Assembly: GCA_905182985.1 (NCBI GenBank)
Contig: CAJJDN010000160.1
Span: 115,268 to 151,797, forward strand
Source of the DNA: Paramecium sonneborni
Lineage: Eukaryota; Ciliophora; Oligohymenophorea; Peniculida; Parameciidae
DNA: 36,530 nt
Direction of reading: 5' to 3'
Of this stretch, positions 9,851 through 23,911 are shown in pieces. Numbering within the stretch: position 1 is the stretch's first letter; the number at the start of each line of letters is the position of its first letter. The notes beneath the pieces were generated by a model. It saw only the letters and a list, made by a program, of their open reading frames with translations, did no database searches and was not told the DNA's origin. A program made the position numbers and the translations under genes.

Positions 9851-10097
9851 ATTATTTTATAATTTTTATCACTTTTTAAAATTTATCTGTTTTTCTCAAA
9901 TTCATAATTTGCATTAGAACAGTTATATTATTCTAAATTCATAGATATAATTACTCAATCATATAATCTAACCAAATAATCAAAATTTATAAAACTATTT
10001 TGATTATAGCATTTTTTAAATATTATTAAAAGTTATCTATGAAATTCCAATTATTATATGAGAAGATTATCCTTCTATTAATATTGCTTAAACTTTG
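9851..10097. other. AT-rich intergenic stretch
   Basis: No gene is visible between the FolD stop and the small ORF at 10098. The frame of that ORF is open back to a TGA at 10059-10061. Confidence 0.4.
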
Positions 10098-10460
10098 ATG
10101 AATATTAATTAAAATTCTAACCATATATTTTAATGTAAATTATAATAATTCAAATTTCTTGTAATATTATATCCTTCATTTGAAAAAGTAAATAATGGAA
10201 TTTAATTTATTTTACCTGCAAAAACCTCTTCTCAAATCTGTAATTATAAGTATTTAAAATTTTAGATGGGTAAATAAATTCATTTTTATTTCATATATGA
10301 AAAATTCTTTGCTTTATCTATAGATTTATTTGATGTTCCAAAGTTATACAGAATTTCCAGAGATTACTAAAAATTAGAGATGCACTATCTAATCTTTAAA
10401 AAGATGAAAAAAAAGTCAAATTTTTTTTTACATATTTCGTTTAGACTTAAAAAATATTGA
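10098..10460 (+). CDS. Candidate small ORF of 120 aa, unrecognised
   Basis: A ciliate-code frame runs from ATG 10098 to TGA 10458-10460 and is open back to 10062. Its composition is more protein-like than the flanks (LVILYPSFEKVNNGIQFILP, DLFDVPKLYRISRDYQKLEM), with Gly, Pro, Asp, Glu and Val present. I recognise no motif. In AT-rich DNA with one stop codon a 120-codon frame can arise by chance, and upstream similarity to protein (YEIPIII before the TGA) hints at a decayed gene. Confidence 0.3.
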
Positions 10461-10608
10461 AAATATTAACAAAATAAGATATTTAATTAAAGGTTCTTGG
10501 TTATGAGTATATTTGATAGAAAAAGATTAAGGAGTTAATCTTAAATTTAAGTATAATTATTGAATAATATATGATGATTATTGATTAATAATGATTTATT
10601 GCATTATC

Positions 10609-11882
10609 TCATGCTTTAGCTATTCTTCCATTTAAGAAATCTAAGAATGGTGGAGTTTAAACCACTTATAATGACTTTGCAAGGACTGCCAATTCTTATT
10701 AGACAGAAGACTATTATTAAGTAATAATAATGAATTACCACAATATCATCATGAATTTTAAGATTGGCTGAATAATTGTTGTTTTCGGTTCTTAATCTAT
10801 CTTAATAAGCTTTTAGATCAGCTTCTCTAGTTGAGATCATAGTTTCAACATCTGAAATTCTAACTAAAAAAATTAAATTATATGATTTAACCTGTTTTAT
10901 CTTCTCTTTCTTGATAGAAATCAGCATATTATTAATCAAAAACAGCCTTTTCAGCAGTCAATTATTATCTTCTTAATTCATCCTATTATTTTTGGCTATC
11001 TTCATCTTTATAAGCTTTAGTCAAAGCATCAAAAATGTTCAATCTTAAACTATTCAAGAAATCACACATTTCCTTTAAAACTTATCTATCTTTGAAATTA
11101 AATCCTTCAGTCAAATTAGTTAAGGCTTAGATAAATGAAGAATATTGATGACCGAAATTCTCAGTATTAGCTTTGACTTATCTTAATGCCTTATTAACTT
11201 TGTGTTTTTATTCATCTGTAACTTCAATGAATGCAGCTCTTACTTCTCCACTTTTGAATAAATCAGTTAGTAAATCTAAGGCTTCATCAATATTTCTTAA
11301 AGCATCAGTAAATTCAGTAGTTGTTAATACAAATGAATTATGTTAAGTATTTCTAGCAGCTTCAGCTTCTTTAAAGGATTATGCATTATCTGTTTATTTA
11401 GCTTTAAGTCCTAATAAAATCTAGAATAGAAATTTGATTTATAATTTACATCATCTAATTCATGAAGTCTAGGAATCAATTCACTGTTTAATACTTTCTT
11501 TTCTCTATTAATATCGAATTCAGCTTAATTGGCTTATGAACTTAGGGAAATGACTTTTGCATTATGTTCACTTTCAACAACTTCCCATTATGTATTTTCT
11601 AATTTCAATCTCTCTTCAATTTGACGACCAAATGCTTTTACTCCTTCTACTAATGAATCAACAGCTCCAGTAACTCTCATTGTTACTTCAGCTAAATCAA
11701 TAACCATATGTCCAATCTTTGATTATGTTAATTCATCTATTGAAGATTACAGACCTGGATTAACATATGAATCCATAACTCCTTAATTACTTTATTAGTT
11801 AACTATGAACTTCATACTTTGTAATTGTAGTTGTTGAAACTAAACATATCAGAGCGAAGAGAACAATCTTATGATGAACCAT
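10609..11882 (-). CDS. Trichocyst matrix protein (TMP family), 386 aa
   Basis: ATG is at 11882-11880 and TGA at 10611-10609. Four introns (10711-10738, 10864-10891, 11421-11449, 11790-11817; 28, 28, 29, 28 nt) restore one frame of 386 residues. A signal peptide (MVHHKIVLFALICLVSTTTI) leads into a Glu/Gln/Ala-rich coiled coil (NIDEALDLLTDLFKSGEVRA, QQDELRRQQLTAEKAVFDQQ, SDVETMISTREADLKAYQD). This is the architecture of trichocyst matrix proteins, granule proteins of the secretory crystalline core. The C-terminus ends QTPPFLDFLNGRIAKA. It has four introns against one in the paralogue at 838-1936 and shares little sequence with it, so the two belong to different subfamilies. The start lies 362 bp from the divergent surface antigen gene. 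Confidence 0.75.
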
Positions 11883-12244
11883 AGATGAATTCGTTTTTTA
11901 TATAATATAATATTTTGTAAGTTTATAAAAAATGGAATGTGAATACTCTTATTTGATAAAAGTAGTATAAAATAATAGTGAAGAAATGATGGAATAATAA
12001 ATAACTATGGGTTTATAAGGTAATAATGATTATTGATCATATATTAAGTATTGATGTAACTTATATTAAATTGAGAGTTTTGGAGATTAAGAATGATGAA
12101 TAATAATGTATAAGGTATGATGAGAGAGTCTTACATAATCGAGATTAGTAAAATATAATTAATGAGTTGAATTAAAATAATATGTGATGAAAAATTTGAA
12201 TTATAGTTAAAAAATGAATATTAGAGTTAGTTATTATATATATA
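11883..12244. other. Divergent promoter region between matrix protein and surface antigen
   Basis: This 362-bp AT-rich stretch should contain both promoters. Its + strand is purine-rich with many GATGA/AATGA words and a TATATATATA run just before the antigen ATG. I can name no known element. Confidence 0.45.
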
Positions 12245-15200
12245 ATGAAAGTCTTAATATTGGTTTTGTTAGTTTTGAGTGGTGAATTGATAGGTAAAGA
12301 GATCAATGTAGGTGATGATTATGAATGCGAATGTTTACAACTTATGTTGGAGAATGATTGTATAAAGTAAGGTTGTTAGTGGGTAAATGGGGAATGTAAA
12401 GTGAAGTTAAAATAAGGAACATAAAATGAAGTAGATAGTGATACATTTTGTTCTCAATTTGATAAAACAAATTGCAGTAGTTAATCAGGTTGCGCAATTT
12501 TGGTAGAGAAATGTGTTGAATTTAGTGCATGTAATAGTTATTAACAAAGCACAAATGAATTGTGTTAAAATATATCTAGGAAGTGTATTACAGATGGAGA
12601 GAAATGTGTAGAGATAAGTGAATGTGGAGAATATCAGACATCAATATCATGTAAATAAGATACAGAAGGGAACTATTGTTATTGGGATAATGAGAAGTGC
12701 GAAAAGAGTATAGAGTGCGTTCAATTACCAAAAAGCTTAAAAAGTGATGAAGAATGTAGGGCTGTGAATAATGAATGCACAGTATCATCATAAGGTGGGT
12801 GTTAACCAAGTGGATGGAATTGTTAAAATTAAGAAGGAGAATTATAATGTGTTTGGGATAAATTTATGAAAGTAAGATGTAATTGGAATGGTATTACTTG
12901 TGTTGATAGATCATGTTAATCTGCTCCTATTAGTATTAAGAGTAACGAAGAATGTAAATCTTATTTATAAGGATGTATACTCATCAAAGGAGGTGGATGT
13001 GATGAACTTAGAAATTGTAAAGATATTACTACTAGTGAAGCATGTGATATTGACAAAAATGGTAAATAATGTTATTGGTAATCTGAATAATGTATTGAAA
13101 AACTTTGCAATAATGCATCCTAATTACTAAGAACATTTGAAGAATGTCAATCCTTTTTATAAGGTTGTGTACCTAGTTTAAAAGGTGGTTGTTAAACATA
13201 TAATAAATGTGACGATTTTATTGATCAAACTACTTGTTAAAGTGGTTTATTGAATTGTTTCTGGAATACTAAATCTTGCGTTTCGTATAGTTGTAATAGT
13301 GCATCCAAAAAATATAATACGCATGCTAAATGTTCAGAATATAAAGCTGATTGTACAGTCAATACTTCTAAAGATGGATGTTAAGATAGAACTTGTGATA
13401 ATGCTCCTAATGAAATTAAAAGTAATTATGATTGTGAATAATATAAATCTGGATGTATCACTAAAATTACTGGGGGATGTGTCAAAAATTAAGAATGTTC
13501 CAATATTATGCTAAAAGAAGCATGTCTTTTAGATTAATAAGGAAGAGAGTGTTTTTGGTATCAAAATTAATGCAAACTAAAAATATGTCCTAATGCTCCT
13601 AATGTATATAATACACATGAACAATGTTAAACATATTCTAAATTATGTACTGTAAAGAAGACTTTAAATGGATGTGTGGATATGACTTGCGAAGCCATCT
13701 TCTAAGAAAATAATTGTAATAAAGATTAATCAGGTAATCTTTGCTATTGGACTGGTTTATGTTTTGATAAGACTTGTGAAAATGCACCTGTTAATAATAA
13801 TTTCGTTACTGATGCTTAGTGTAAATCATATTTAAGCAGATGTACTGTCAGAAATACTGGTATGGGTTGTATGGATAGACCTTATCAATGCAGTGAAATG
13901 AAAATACCATAATAGTGTATAACCAACTTCTATAATGTTGAATGTGAATGGTATGGAGATTCATGTAGGAAGAAAGAGTGTTATACAGCATCTAGCGGAC
14001 TTACAACTTATGAGGAATGTAATGCCTATTTAAGTGGATGTACAACTACTGGTGGTGGATGCTAATCATTAAATAATTGTGATCAATATACTAATTCTAA
14101 TAGTTGTAGATTTGATGTCGATAACAATATTTGTCAATGGAATAATGGATTATGTGCTAATAAGAGTTGTTAAACTGCTGACAATACACATACCACTAAT
14201 GATTTATGTAATACATATCTTACAGGTTGCATTGTTAATAATAGTGGAAATGGATGTATTCCTAAACCAGCAAGTTGTGCACAAATGATAACTGCAAATT
14301 AATGTACAGCAACATCAACAAATTCTTCAGGTGGTCCTTGTGCTTGGATTACACTTTCTTCAATATGTGTAAATAGAACTTGTAATAATGCACCAGCAAC
14401 GGCAGATTATAACACTTTTACAAAATGCAATTAATTTTTAGATACCTGTACAGTTGTTGCAACAGGAACGGGAGGATGTATGACAATGGTAAATAGTTGT
14501 AATTTATATACATCTCAAAGGTAATGCGAATAGATTTTGAATGGTAATAAATGTTCATGGTATTTAACTTAATGTTTGGATAGATAATGTGTATATTCAC
14601 CTGATACATCTAGTTATGATGATAAAGATGAATGTCATAGTTATGATAATCGATGTAATGTAGTACGTAGAATTGGTGGTAATGGTTGTACAATTAGAAA
14701 AGGTAGTTGTAATGAATTATCATAACATTAATGTGTTAAAGATAGTGCTGGTACAATTTGTACTTGGAATACTAGTGCAGATCCACCATATTGTTTAAAT
14801 AGAAGTTGCAGTTTAACAATAGGTATAATTAGTTTCACTCCAACAAATTGTGCCAACTGGTTACCTACATGTGTCGTTAATAATGTATCAACTCCAACAG
14901 GTTGTATGGCATTATAATCTTCTTGTTCATCTTATTAATTTTCAGCAAATTGTACATAGACATCTTTAAATGTTTAATGTTATTGGAATGGATCAAATTG
15001 TATCAATAGATCATGTTCAACAACTTAAGGAATCACAGATTTTGATCATTCATCATGTTATGCATGGATGACTACATGTACAGTAAATAAACCAACAACA
15101 TGTGCAGATAAACCAACTAATTGTTCAGATGCTATAAATTATGATTAATGTTATAAAAATATTAGTGATTAATTGTGTGCATGGGTAGGTACATCATGTG

Positions 15201-18200
15201 TAGATAGAACATGTAATAATCATGGATATGCTGTTACTGTATTTAATAATGCAAATTGTTCAGGATGGATGCCAGAATGTTCAGGTAATCCCGATTAAAG
15301 CGCTTGTGAAATTACAAGAACATGTACTAATCATGGTTCAGATGTAACTACTTTTACTCATGACAATTGTGCTGGTTGGTCTCCATTATGTACTGTAAAT
15401 TCTACAAATGATGCATGCATTGAAAGAACTTGTAAGAATTATGGATTAATTGTAACTGATTTCACTGATGTTAATTGTAGTAATTGGTTATTCAAATGTA
15501 AGTCTAATAGTGATCATACAGCTTGTATTAGTAGTAGAACATGCACTAATCATGGAAGTGCTGTCACAGTATTCAATCATAATAATTGTAATGAATGGTG
15601 GGATGAATGTACAGTAGTAGGATCATCATGTGCTTAAAAATCATGTTATAATCATTCCATTACTTAATTTACTCATACTAATTGTAATGATTGGTATTAT
15701 TAATGTACTGTTGCAGCAGACTCATTAAGTTGTTAACCAAAGACTTGTGCTAATGCTAAATTAGTAACCTATTCATCAAATACTTGTTATACTTGGTTAA
15801 ATACTTGTACTGTTAATTCTGATAATACTGGATGCATTTCAAAAAGAACATGTTAATTAACTGATTTAACTACATTTAATTATGCCAATTGTGTCGCTTG
15901 GTATAATTAATGCACTTATTCTTCTGGATCTTAATGTATTGATAAAACTTGTACTAATTATAGTAGTAATTTAAGTATTCAATCTCATGTTACTTGTGAA
16001 GCTTGGTTATAAAGATGTACCTATGTTTCTAATACAAGTAATTGTGGAGATAAAACCTGTTACAATTATGCTGACATCTTTTATATACAAGATCATGCTA
16101 ATTGTAATAATTGGCTCAATATTTGTACATCCAATGGAATTACTTGTGAACCTAAAACTTGTACTAATCACGGAAGCTCTGTTACTGTTTTCAATAATGA
16201 TAATTGCAAATCTTGGTTAAGTTATTGTTAAGTTAATGTTGATGGAACAGCTTGTGAAAATTCAAGAGGATGTCTACCAACATTACCACTTTATTCTCAT
16301 GTTACTTGTGAAACATATAATCATCTTTGTACCAATAATGGTTCAAGTGCTTGTAAATTTAAATCTTGCACTGATACTAATCTAACAACATATAATCATT
16401 CATTCTGTTAAGCATATTTATCAGATTGCACAGTCAAATCTAATTTCAATGGATGTGAATAAAAAAGTTGTTACAATCATGGTGTTTAAGTTAGTACATT
16501 ATCTCATGCTAATTGTTAGACTTGGTTATTTAATTGTACTTATTCTGCATCCTCAAGAACATGTATTCCTAAATCCTGTACAAATCATGGAACTAATGTA
16601 ACAGTATTCAATAATACTAATTGTCAAGCTTGGTGGAGTGCTTGTATTGCTAATACTGCTGGTACTGCATGTGTCAATATTCGTACTTGCGCTACTGCAA
16701 CATTAACTACTTACACTCATTAATATTGTGAAAATTGGTTATCTAATTGCACAACACAAAGTACAACTAATTGTTAAGAAAAAACATGCGCTTTAGCTGC
16801 AACTAATAATTTAATAGCATATGATCCCATTACATGTGAAATTTGGATGAATACATGTACTAGTAATGTTGCTCAAAGTGCATGTATAAATAAAACATGT
16901 TATAATCACGGTGATTAAGTAACAAAATTTACAAATGCAAATTGCAGTGGTTGGTTATCTTATTGCGCTGCCAATTCCTCTAATTCTGGTTGCATAGAAA
17001 ATAAAACATGTAGTAATGCTGTAGTAAGTTCATATAATAACACTAATTGTAGTGGTTGGTTATCTACATGTACTGTAAATAGCACTTTTGATGGATGTAT
17101 AGATAAGACATGTTATAATTATGGATAGAATATATCTAGTTTCATACACACAAACTGCAATAACTGGTTATCTTCTTGTACTAATCTATCAAATACTGGT
17201 TGTCAAGATAAAACATGTAGTAATATAACTCCAGCAACTTACACATCAGCAAGTTGTTCAACATGGTTATCTTATTGTACAGGTAATGATAGTTAAACAG
17301 CTTGTATAAGTACAAAAACATGTACTAATTATGGAAGCAATATTAAAGTATTGAATCATAGTAATTGTAATAATTGGCTTTCATCTTGTACTATAAATAG
17401 TAGTGGAACTGCTTGTGAAGATAAATCATGTTCAAATGCATCTCCAACTTTATTATCATATGGACCATACAATGATTCTACTTGTAATGGTTGGTTATCA
17501 AGTTGTACTGTAAATACAACATTTGATGGTTGTATAACTCGAACATGTAGTAATATACCATCTTATATTACTAAAAACATATCAAATTGTTAATCTTGGA
17601 GTTCTTTTTGCACATACAATTCGTCAACTTAATTATGTGTAAATAGAACTTGTACAAATCATGAGTCTTTTGATTTGAATTCATCTAATTGTTCTAGTTG
17701 GCTTAGTTCATGTTGGTTTTATTCAAACAGTTCAGATTGTGAGACAATTAGAACTTGTTAAAATTTCGTAGGATCTGTATCACATGCTAATTGTGAAGCT
17801 TGGGTATCAACATGCACTGTTAAATCAGATAATAGTGGTTGTACTACTAAATTATGTGAGATGTATACAACAATAATTGGTACACCATATTCTTAAGCTA
17901 ATTGTGAATCATTTCTATCCTCATGTAAATGGGATAGTTCTAATAATACATGCATTGAAAAGACTTGTAACAATTACTCTGGAACAATTAATTAAGCTAA
18001 TTGTGAAGCTTGGTCAAGTAGATGTACTTTAAATAATTCATCTAATGGATGTACGTATAAAACAAGTTCAAATGCTATTACATCATTATATTATACAGAA
18101 AGTAATTGTAAAAAATGGTCAGAAGCATGGTCATTGAATTCAAGTAATAATCAATGTACAAGTAATTGTTATAATAATGGTTAACATTTTTCAGTTTTCA

Positions 18201-21200
18201 ATCATGCAAATTGTAATGCATGGGATCCAAATTGTACTGTAAATTCTACAAATACAAATTGTACTAGAAAAACTTGTTAAAATTTCACAGGATCAATTTC
18301 CTTTTCTAATTGTTAGTCTTGGTTGTCAACATGTACAGCAACATACAATAACTCTGCTTGTATAGATAAGACATGTAATAATCAATACTAAAATATTAAT
18401 ATAAATTTTAGTGACTCTAAATGTAATGCATTTAAATCTGATTGTTTTAAAGATTCGAATTATAGTTGTAGGATTAAAAAATGTTCTGATTATAGTGATA
18501 CCACACTTTCAAATTGTTAAACAAGATATTCACATTGTTTACTTGGATAGTCTGGATGTATAACTCATAGAACATGCTCTAATTATGGATCAAATGTCAC
18601 TACATTTACTCATATTAATTGTGAAAATTGGTTATCTAGTTGCACAGTTAATGATACTGCTACAGGATGTACTGAAAAAACATGTTATAATTCAAGTATT
18701 ACTACTGAACTTAAAAACTCATACAGTTACCCTACTGAAATAACAGATCTTTAATGTTCCTCCTGGAATGATTTATGTATTAATAGTGGTACTACTGCAT
18801 GCAAAAATAGATAATGTTCTGATTCAGGTGCATGGTCAAGTTGTTCATCATATCTTAATTCTTGTAAAACTATCTCTAGCTTCAATTATTGTGATTATAA
18901 AACTTGTGGTAGTGCAACAAGTTTCTCCAGTGTAACTAGTTGTACAAATTGGTTACCACATTGTACATAAAGTTAAAGTCAGAGAGGTTGTCACTCTTAA
19001 AGAACATGTAGTGATTATGGAGATAATATAAAGATCTTCAACCATGTAAATTGTGAATAATGGAATCCATTATGTACAATTAATAGTACAAATGATGGAT
19101 GCATTTATAAAACATGTTTCAATCATGGTATGACATCAACAAATACATAAAAATGTGGATAATGGTTATCAATTTGTAAAGCAAATGCTAATTCAAATGG
19201 ATGTGAAATAAAAACATGTTCAAATTATGGTAGTGCAATTACTGGCTCATATAGTGCATATTGTCCATAATGGTTGGGTTAACAATGTACTTATAACTCT
19301 AGTGCATGTCTACCTAATAGAACATGTCAATAAAGTTACAATGGATACAATATCAGATATGATTCATATTATTGTCTAGATTGGTTAACTACATGTACAC
19401 CTAATTAATCTTAAACTAGTTGTATTGATAAAACATGTACTAATCATGGATCAGAAGTAACAGTCTTCACACATGCTAACTGTTATAATTGGTATGACAT
19501 CTGTACTAATGATGGCTCTTCTGCTTGTAAATATAAAACATGTTAAAATCATGGAGCTAATGTAAGTTCTCTTACTAGTGCTAATTGTCAAAATTGGTTA
19601 ACATCATGTACATTCTAAACAGGTGAAAGTACATGTAATTATAAAACTTGTACTAATTATTCTAGTTTTACATTATCAGCTACTAATTGTTTTAATTGGA
19701 ATAATTAATGCACTTACATCGATTATGCTTATGATTGTGAATATAAAACATGTGATAATTATGCCAGTACTATTAATGAAAACAATTGTAGAAATTGGTT
19801 ACCATATTGCACACCAAATTAATAAGCCACTTAATGTGTAAGCACAAGAACTTGTACCAATCATGGAAATCAAATTACTTAATTTAATCTATAAACTTGT
19901 TAAAATTGGCTACCCTATTGCACTGTAAATACGACCAATGATGCTTGTATGGATAAAACTTGTGATAATTATGGCTCTTAATTGAGTACATTTACTAGAA
20001 TAACATGTACTGGATGGCTACCTTATTGCACAAATAATTCAAACACTAAATGTGAAAGAAAGCATTGTACTAATTATCCATCTGGATTCTCACTTAGTAA
20101 TTCTAATTGTTAAAGTTGGTTTAAGTATTGTAAAATAGCACCTTCAAATACTAATTGTGAATATAAAACATGTTCTAATCATAGTTTAAGTACTTTTAAT
20201 CATACTAATTGCTCTAATTGGTTACATTATTGTACTGTCTCAGACGATGGTAAATCATGTGTTACAACTAGAACTTGTACTAATCATGGAAGTCAAATCA
20301 CTGTTTTTAATCATAGCAATTGTTAATACTGGTTGTCAACATGTACAATTAATTCAGGAGGTACAGCATGCGAAACTAAAACATGTACTAATCATGGATC
20401 CTTTGTTACTACTTTCACTCATTATAACTGCTAAAATTGGAATTTTGATTGCACTGTGAATACTGGTAGTACAGCTTGTACTGTTAAGACTTGTGCCAAT
20501 GCTACTGGATTCTCATTTTCTCATTCTAATTGTTAAAATTGGTTATCAATTTGTACTGTTAATTCATCTTATAATGCATGTATAAATAAAACATGCTCAA
20601 ACACCACAGGTATCAGTCCATGGACTCATAATAATTGTGAAATATGGTTACCTAAATGTCAATTGAATAAACCTACAACATGCACAACATTATAATCAAA
20701 TTGTAGCAATGCAGGTGTGTCATACAATTAATGTGTAATAGATACTGGTAATTATGAATGTGCTTGGTATAATGGTACTTGTTAGCGTAGAACTTGTGGT
20801 AATTATACAGGTACTACTTTTACTCACAGTGATTGTGAAAATTGGTTAGAGACTTGCACAGTAGAGGGAGGTTTATCACCAAATAATTGTGTAGTAAAGG
20901 CAACAAATTGCACAGATTTAGGAGTGACATAAGATTAGTGTGTAACAAATGTAGGTTTAGTAAATTGTGTATGGTTATCATCATGTTAGGATAGAACATG
21001 TAGTAATTATACAGGTGTAACATTTACACATACTGATTGTGAGAATTGGTTATCAACATGTACAGTAGATGGATTAAATGTACATGCAGGATGTGTAATA
21101 AAACCATAGAAATGTTAAATGATTTCAACTTAAGATTAATGTATAAAGAGTTCAGATAATACAATATGTTTTTGGACAGGTACATAATGTAAAGATAGAG

Positions 21201-23869
21201 TATGTGAAGATGCATCATAGAATGGTAGTTATGATGATGATACAGAATGCAAGACATTTTTATAAGCATGTACAGTAGGTAGGATAGGAGAATGTGTAAG
21301 TAAGGCAACTAATTGTTCTGATTATGTATAGTAATCACATTGTTTTAAGAATAGTAGTTAAGGAGTATGTTTTTGGAATTTGGATATAGGTAAATGTGCA
21401 GATATCAAATGTTCAAATGCTCCATTAAGTTTAACAAATCATACATAATGTTATGAGTTTTTAAATACATGTACAGCAAAATAAGGAGGTGGTTGTATGA
21501 CATAGAATGGATGTTTAAATTATTCAGCAGAGATATCTTGTGTAGTAGGTTCAAATGGTGATATTTGTGCTTGGATTGGTGGAAGATGTTTCGTAAAATC
21601 TTGTTATACAGCAGCATTTGATAGTACACGTGATACTCATGTTGAATGCTAAGCTTATTTAAGTGATTGTACTGTAATCCATTCAGGTATAGGTGGTTGT
21701 GTTCCTTTATAAGATTGTTCAACATATTTAAGTGAGAGATAATGTGTAATAAATAACCTATATCTTCCATGTGGTTGGGATGGTACTAAATGTATGGATA
21801 AATCATGTCTTACATCTCCTAGATCTTACAATACACATAATGAATGTGAATCATATTTAAATGAATGTACTACTGTGCCTATAGGAAATGGTTGTTAATT
21901 TAAAAGTACAGACTGTTCACAATATCAATCCGAAAAATAATGTGTTATCACTATTTCTAATCAATCTTGTTATTGGAATCCAAAAACCAATTCATGCCAA
22001 ATTAGGTCTTGCTAAAATGCTCCTGATACTGCTATCACTGCTTCATTATGTGAACAACACTATCCCTTCTGTTATACTGATTATATCTATTGTAGATAAT
22101 AAAAATGCACTGATTTACCATATAAAACAAATGAAGAATGTTAAAAATATAATTCAAATTGCACATCTGATGGATAAACTTGCATTGATCGAAAACTCTG
22201 TTCTGATGTACATGTCTTAGATGCATGTAATACTGATATTCATGGAAATGAATGTTAATGGGTCTTTAAGTATTCATATTGTACTTTAAAATCATGTTCG
22301 ACATCTCCTGATTACAATCTCACTGAATAAGATTGCTAACAATATTATCCTTAAGGAAATTGTACTACCAGATTAGGAGGAGGTTGCATTACTAAATCTA
22401 CATGTGAAAATGCTTAATTAAAAGCAGCATGTACAACCTCTGCTGATAATAAACTTTGTGTTTGGGATTCCATTAAATGCAGATCATAAGTTTGTGATGA
22501 TATTATAGGAACATCTGAAGAAGAATGTGCTCTTTATGATTGTGCATTCCAAAAATCATCACTCTTTGGTATTAAATGTACTACTAAAAAAAAATGTAAT
22601 GAATTCATTATGGAAGACATTTGCCTTAAAGGAATAGATGGCATTTGTAAATGGTTTAATAATAGTTGTCATCGTTATATTGGTTGTAATACAATATCAA
22701 GTCCATATGATAAAGTTTGTAAATCTTTATCAAAAAATTGTACAACTAATGGAAATAAATGTGTTGGATTGAGCAAATGTTCATAATACACAATTTAAGA
22801 AGCTTGTACAATTGGGTTAGATGGAGATTGTATCTGGTGGTCAAATTTAAGTGTTTGCAAGAGATTCTTATCATGTTATGATTTACCATATTTAACTCAT
22901 GCGGAATGTTATCAGATCTCATAAAAATGTACAACAGATACATAGAATGGATGCATTCCATTATTACTATGTTCATCTTATAAGTATAAGGAACAATGTA
23001 GAATTAGCTCGAATGGATAAGTAATTAAATAAAACTCGAATCAATAATACATAAGTTAAACTGGTTTTTGCACTTGGGATAAATCATAAAATGAATGTAG
23101 AGATCAATCTTGTGAAGAATTGAGTGGTGAAACACATGAAGCTTGTAATGCTTAATTGTATGGATGCACATCTGATTCTATAAAATGTGTTACTATAAGA
23201 GAATGTGATAATTATGAAAATGAATAAACCTGTCTACATGCTTAAAGTTCGAATGGAAAATGTGTTTATAATAACAATGCATGTACAACAATCTCTTGTA
23301 ATGATATACCTTATGGTTACACTCATGAGACATGTTTAAGACATATTCCAAATTGTATATCAGATGGACAATTATGTATTGCGATTGATGTTTGCGCTAA
23401 TTATGGAAATAAGTTTTCATGTGATTATGGAGGTCTAGATGGAACTTGTGCATGGGATGGTCAATAATGTTTAAAGGTTTTCTAATGTTCGGATTGTGAT
23501 TAAGATAAATAAATTTGCTAATAGTTTTCAGATCAATGCAGATGGATTGAAGAACCATAAATCTCATCAGAAACATCTTGCGTTGCTTTAGAATGCTCAG
23601 ATCTTATAGAATAGGAGTGTCATAATATTAATAGTATTGATAACACAACTGTCAAATTATGTATCACTCAAGATAGAGTATGCATCTAAGCAGAGCCAGA
23701 AGCTTATAATCAATAATCTTGTAGAATCAGTACCTTGAATACTTATTATTGGAATACTACAACGTCCAAATGCACTCAATGTACCAATCGTATTATTGAA
23801 CAACAAACAGATATTAAAACAAATCAAGAAGCAATACTAATGATAATATTAATTAGTCTATTGTTCTGA
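12245..23869 (+). CDS. Giant cysteine-rich surface antigen (Paramecium surface antigen family), 3,874 aa
   Basis: I scanned the frame from ATG 12245 for TGA and found none before 23867-23869, so it is one intronless ORF of 3,875 codons. A signal peptide (MKVLILVLLVLS) is followed by cysteine-rich repeats to the end, and a hydrophobic tail (EAILMIILISLLF) looks like a GPI-anchor signal. This is the plan of Paramecium immobilization antigens, which coat cell and cilia. Three zones are visible. From 12245 to about 14850 there are repeats of about 70-75 residues (Q-C-x-W, CKSYLQGC). From about 14850 to 20700 there are about fifty units of about 35 residues, NC-x2-WLxxCTVN-x5-C-x2-KTC, four cysteines each. 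From 20700 to 23700 there are longer repeats again. Classical antigens are about 2,500-2,800 aa, so this is unusually long. Only one antigen is normally expressed at a time; whether this one is variant-regulated cannot be seen here. Confidence 0.88.
14850..20700 (+). repeat. Degenerate ~105-bp coding repeat array inside the antigen
   Basis: I counted about 52 AATTGT...TGGTTA-type NC-x-x-W motifs between about 15258 and 20634, a mean spacing of about 105 bp (35 codons). Units keep four cysteines and a Trp but otherwise vary, with phrases such as ACTAATCATGGA (TNHG) recurring. No two neighbours look identical, so this is an old array and not a recent expansion. Confidence 0.8.
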
Positions 23870-23911
23870 TATATAGTGTAAAATTAAATTAAAGAATTTT
23901 CTAAAAATATT

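Noticed and set aside
14850..20700. Regularly spaced repeats resembling a CRISPR array
   Set aside because: The repeats are in-frame, degenerate and encode cysteine motifs within one protein, and the organism is a eukaryote.
21405..21770. Minus-strand ORFs inside the antigen (21405-21770, 21024-21308, 12588-12809 and others)
   Set aside because: They are His/Leu/Asn-rich antisense frames produced by the codon pattern of the antigen and have no protein features.
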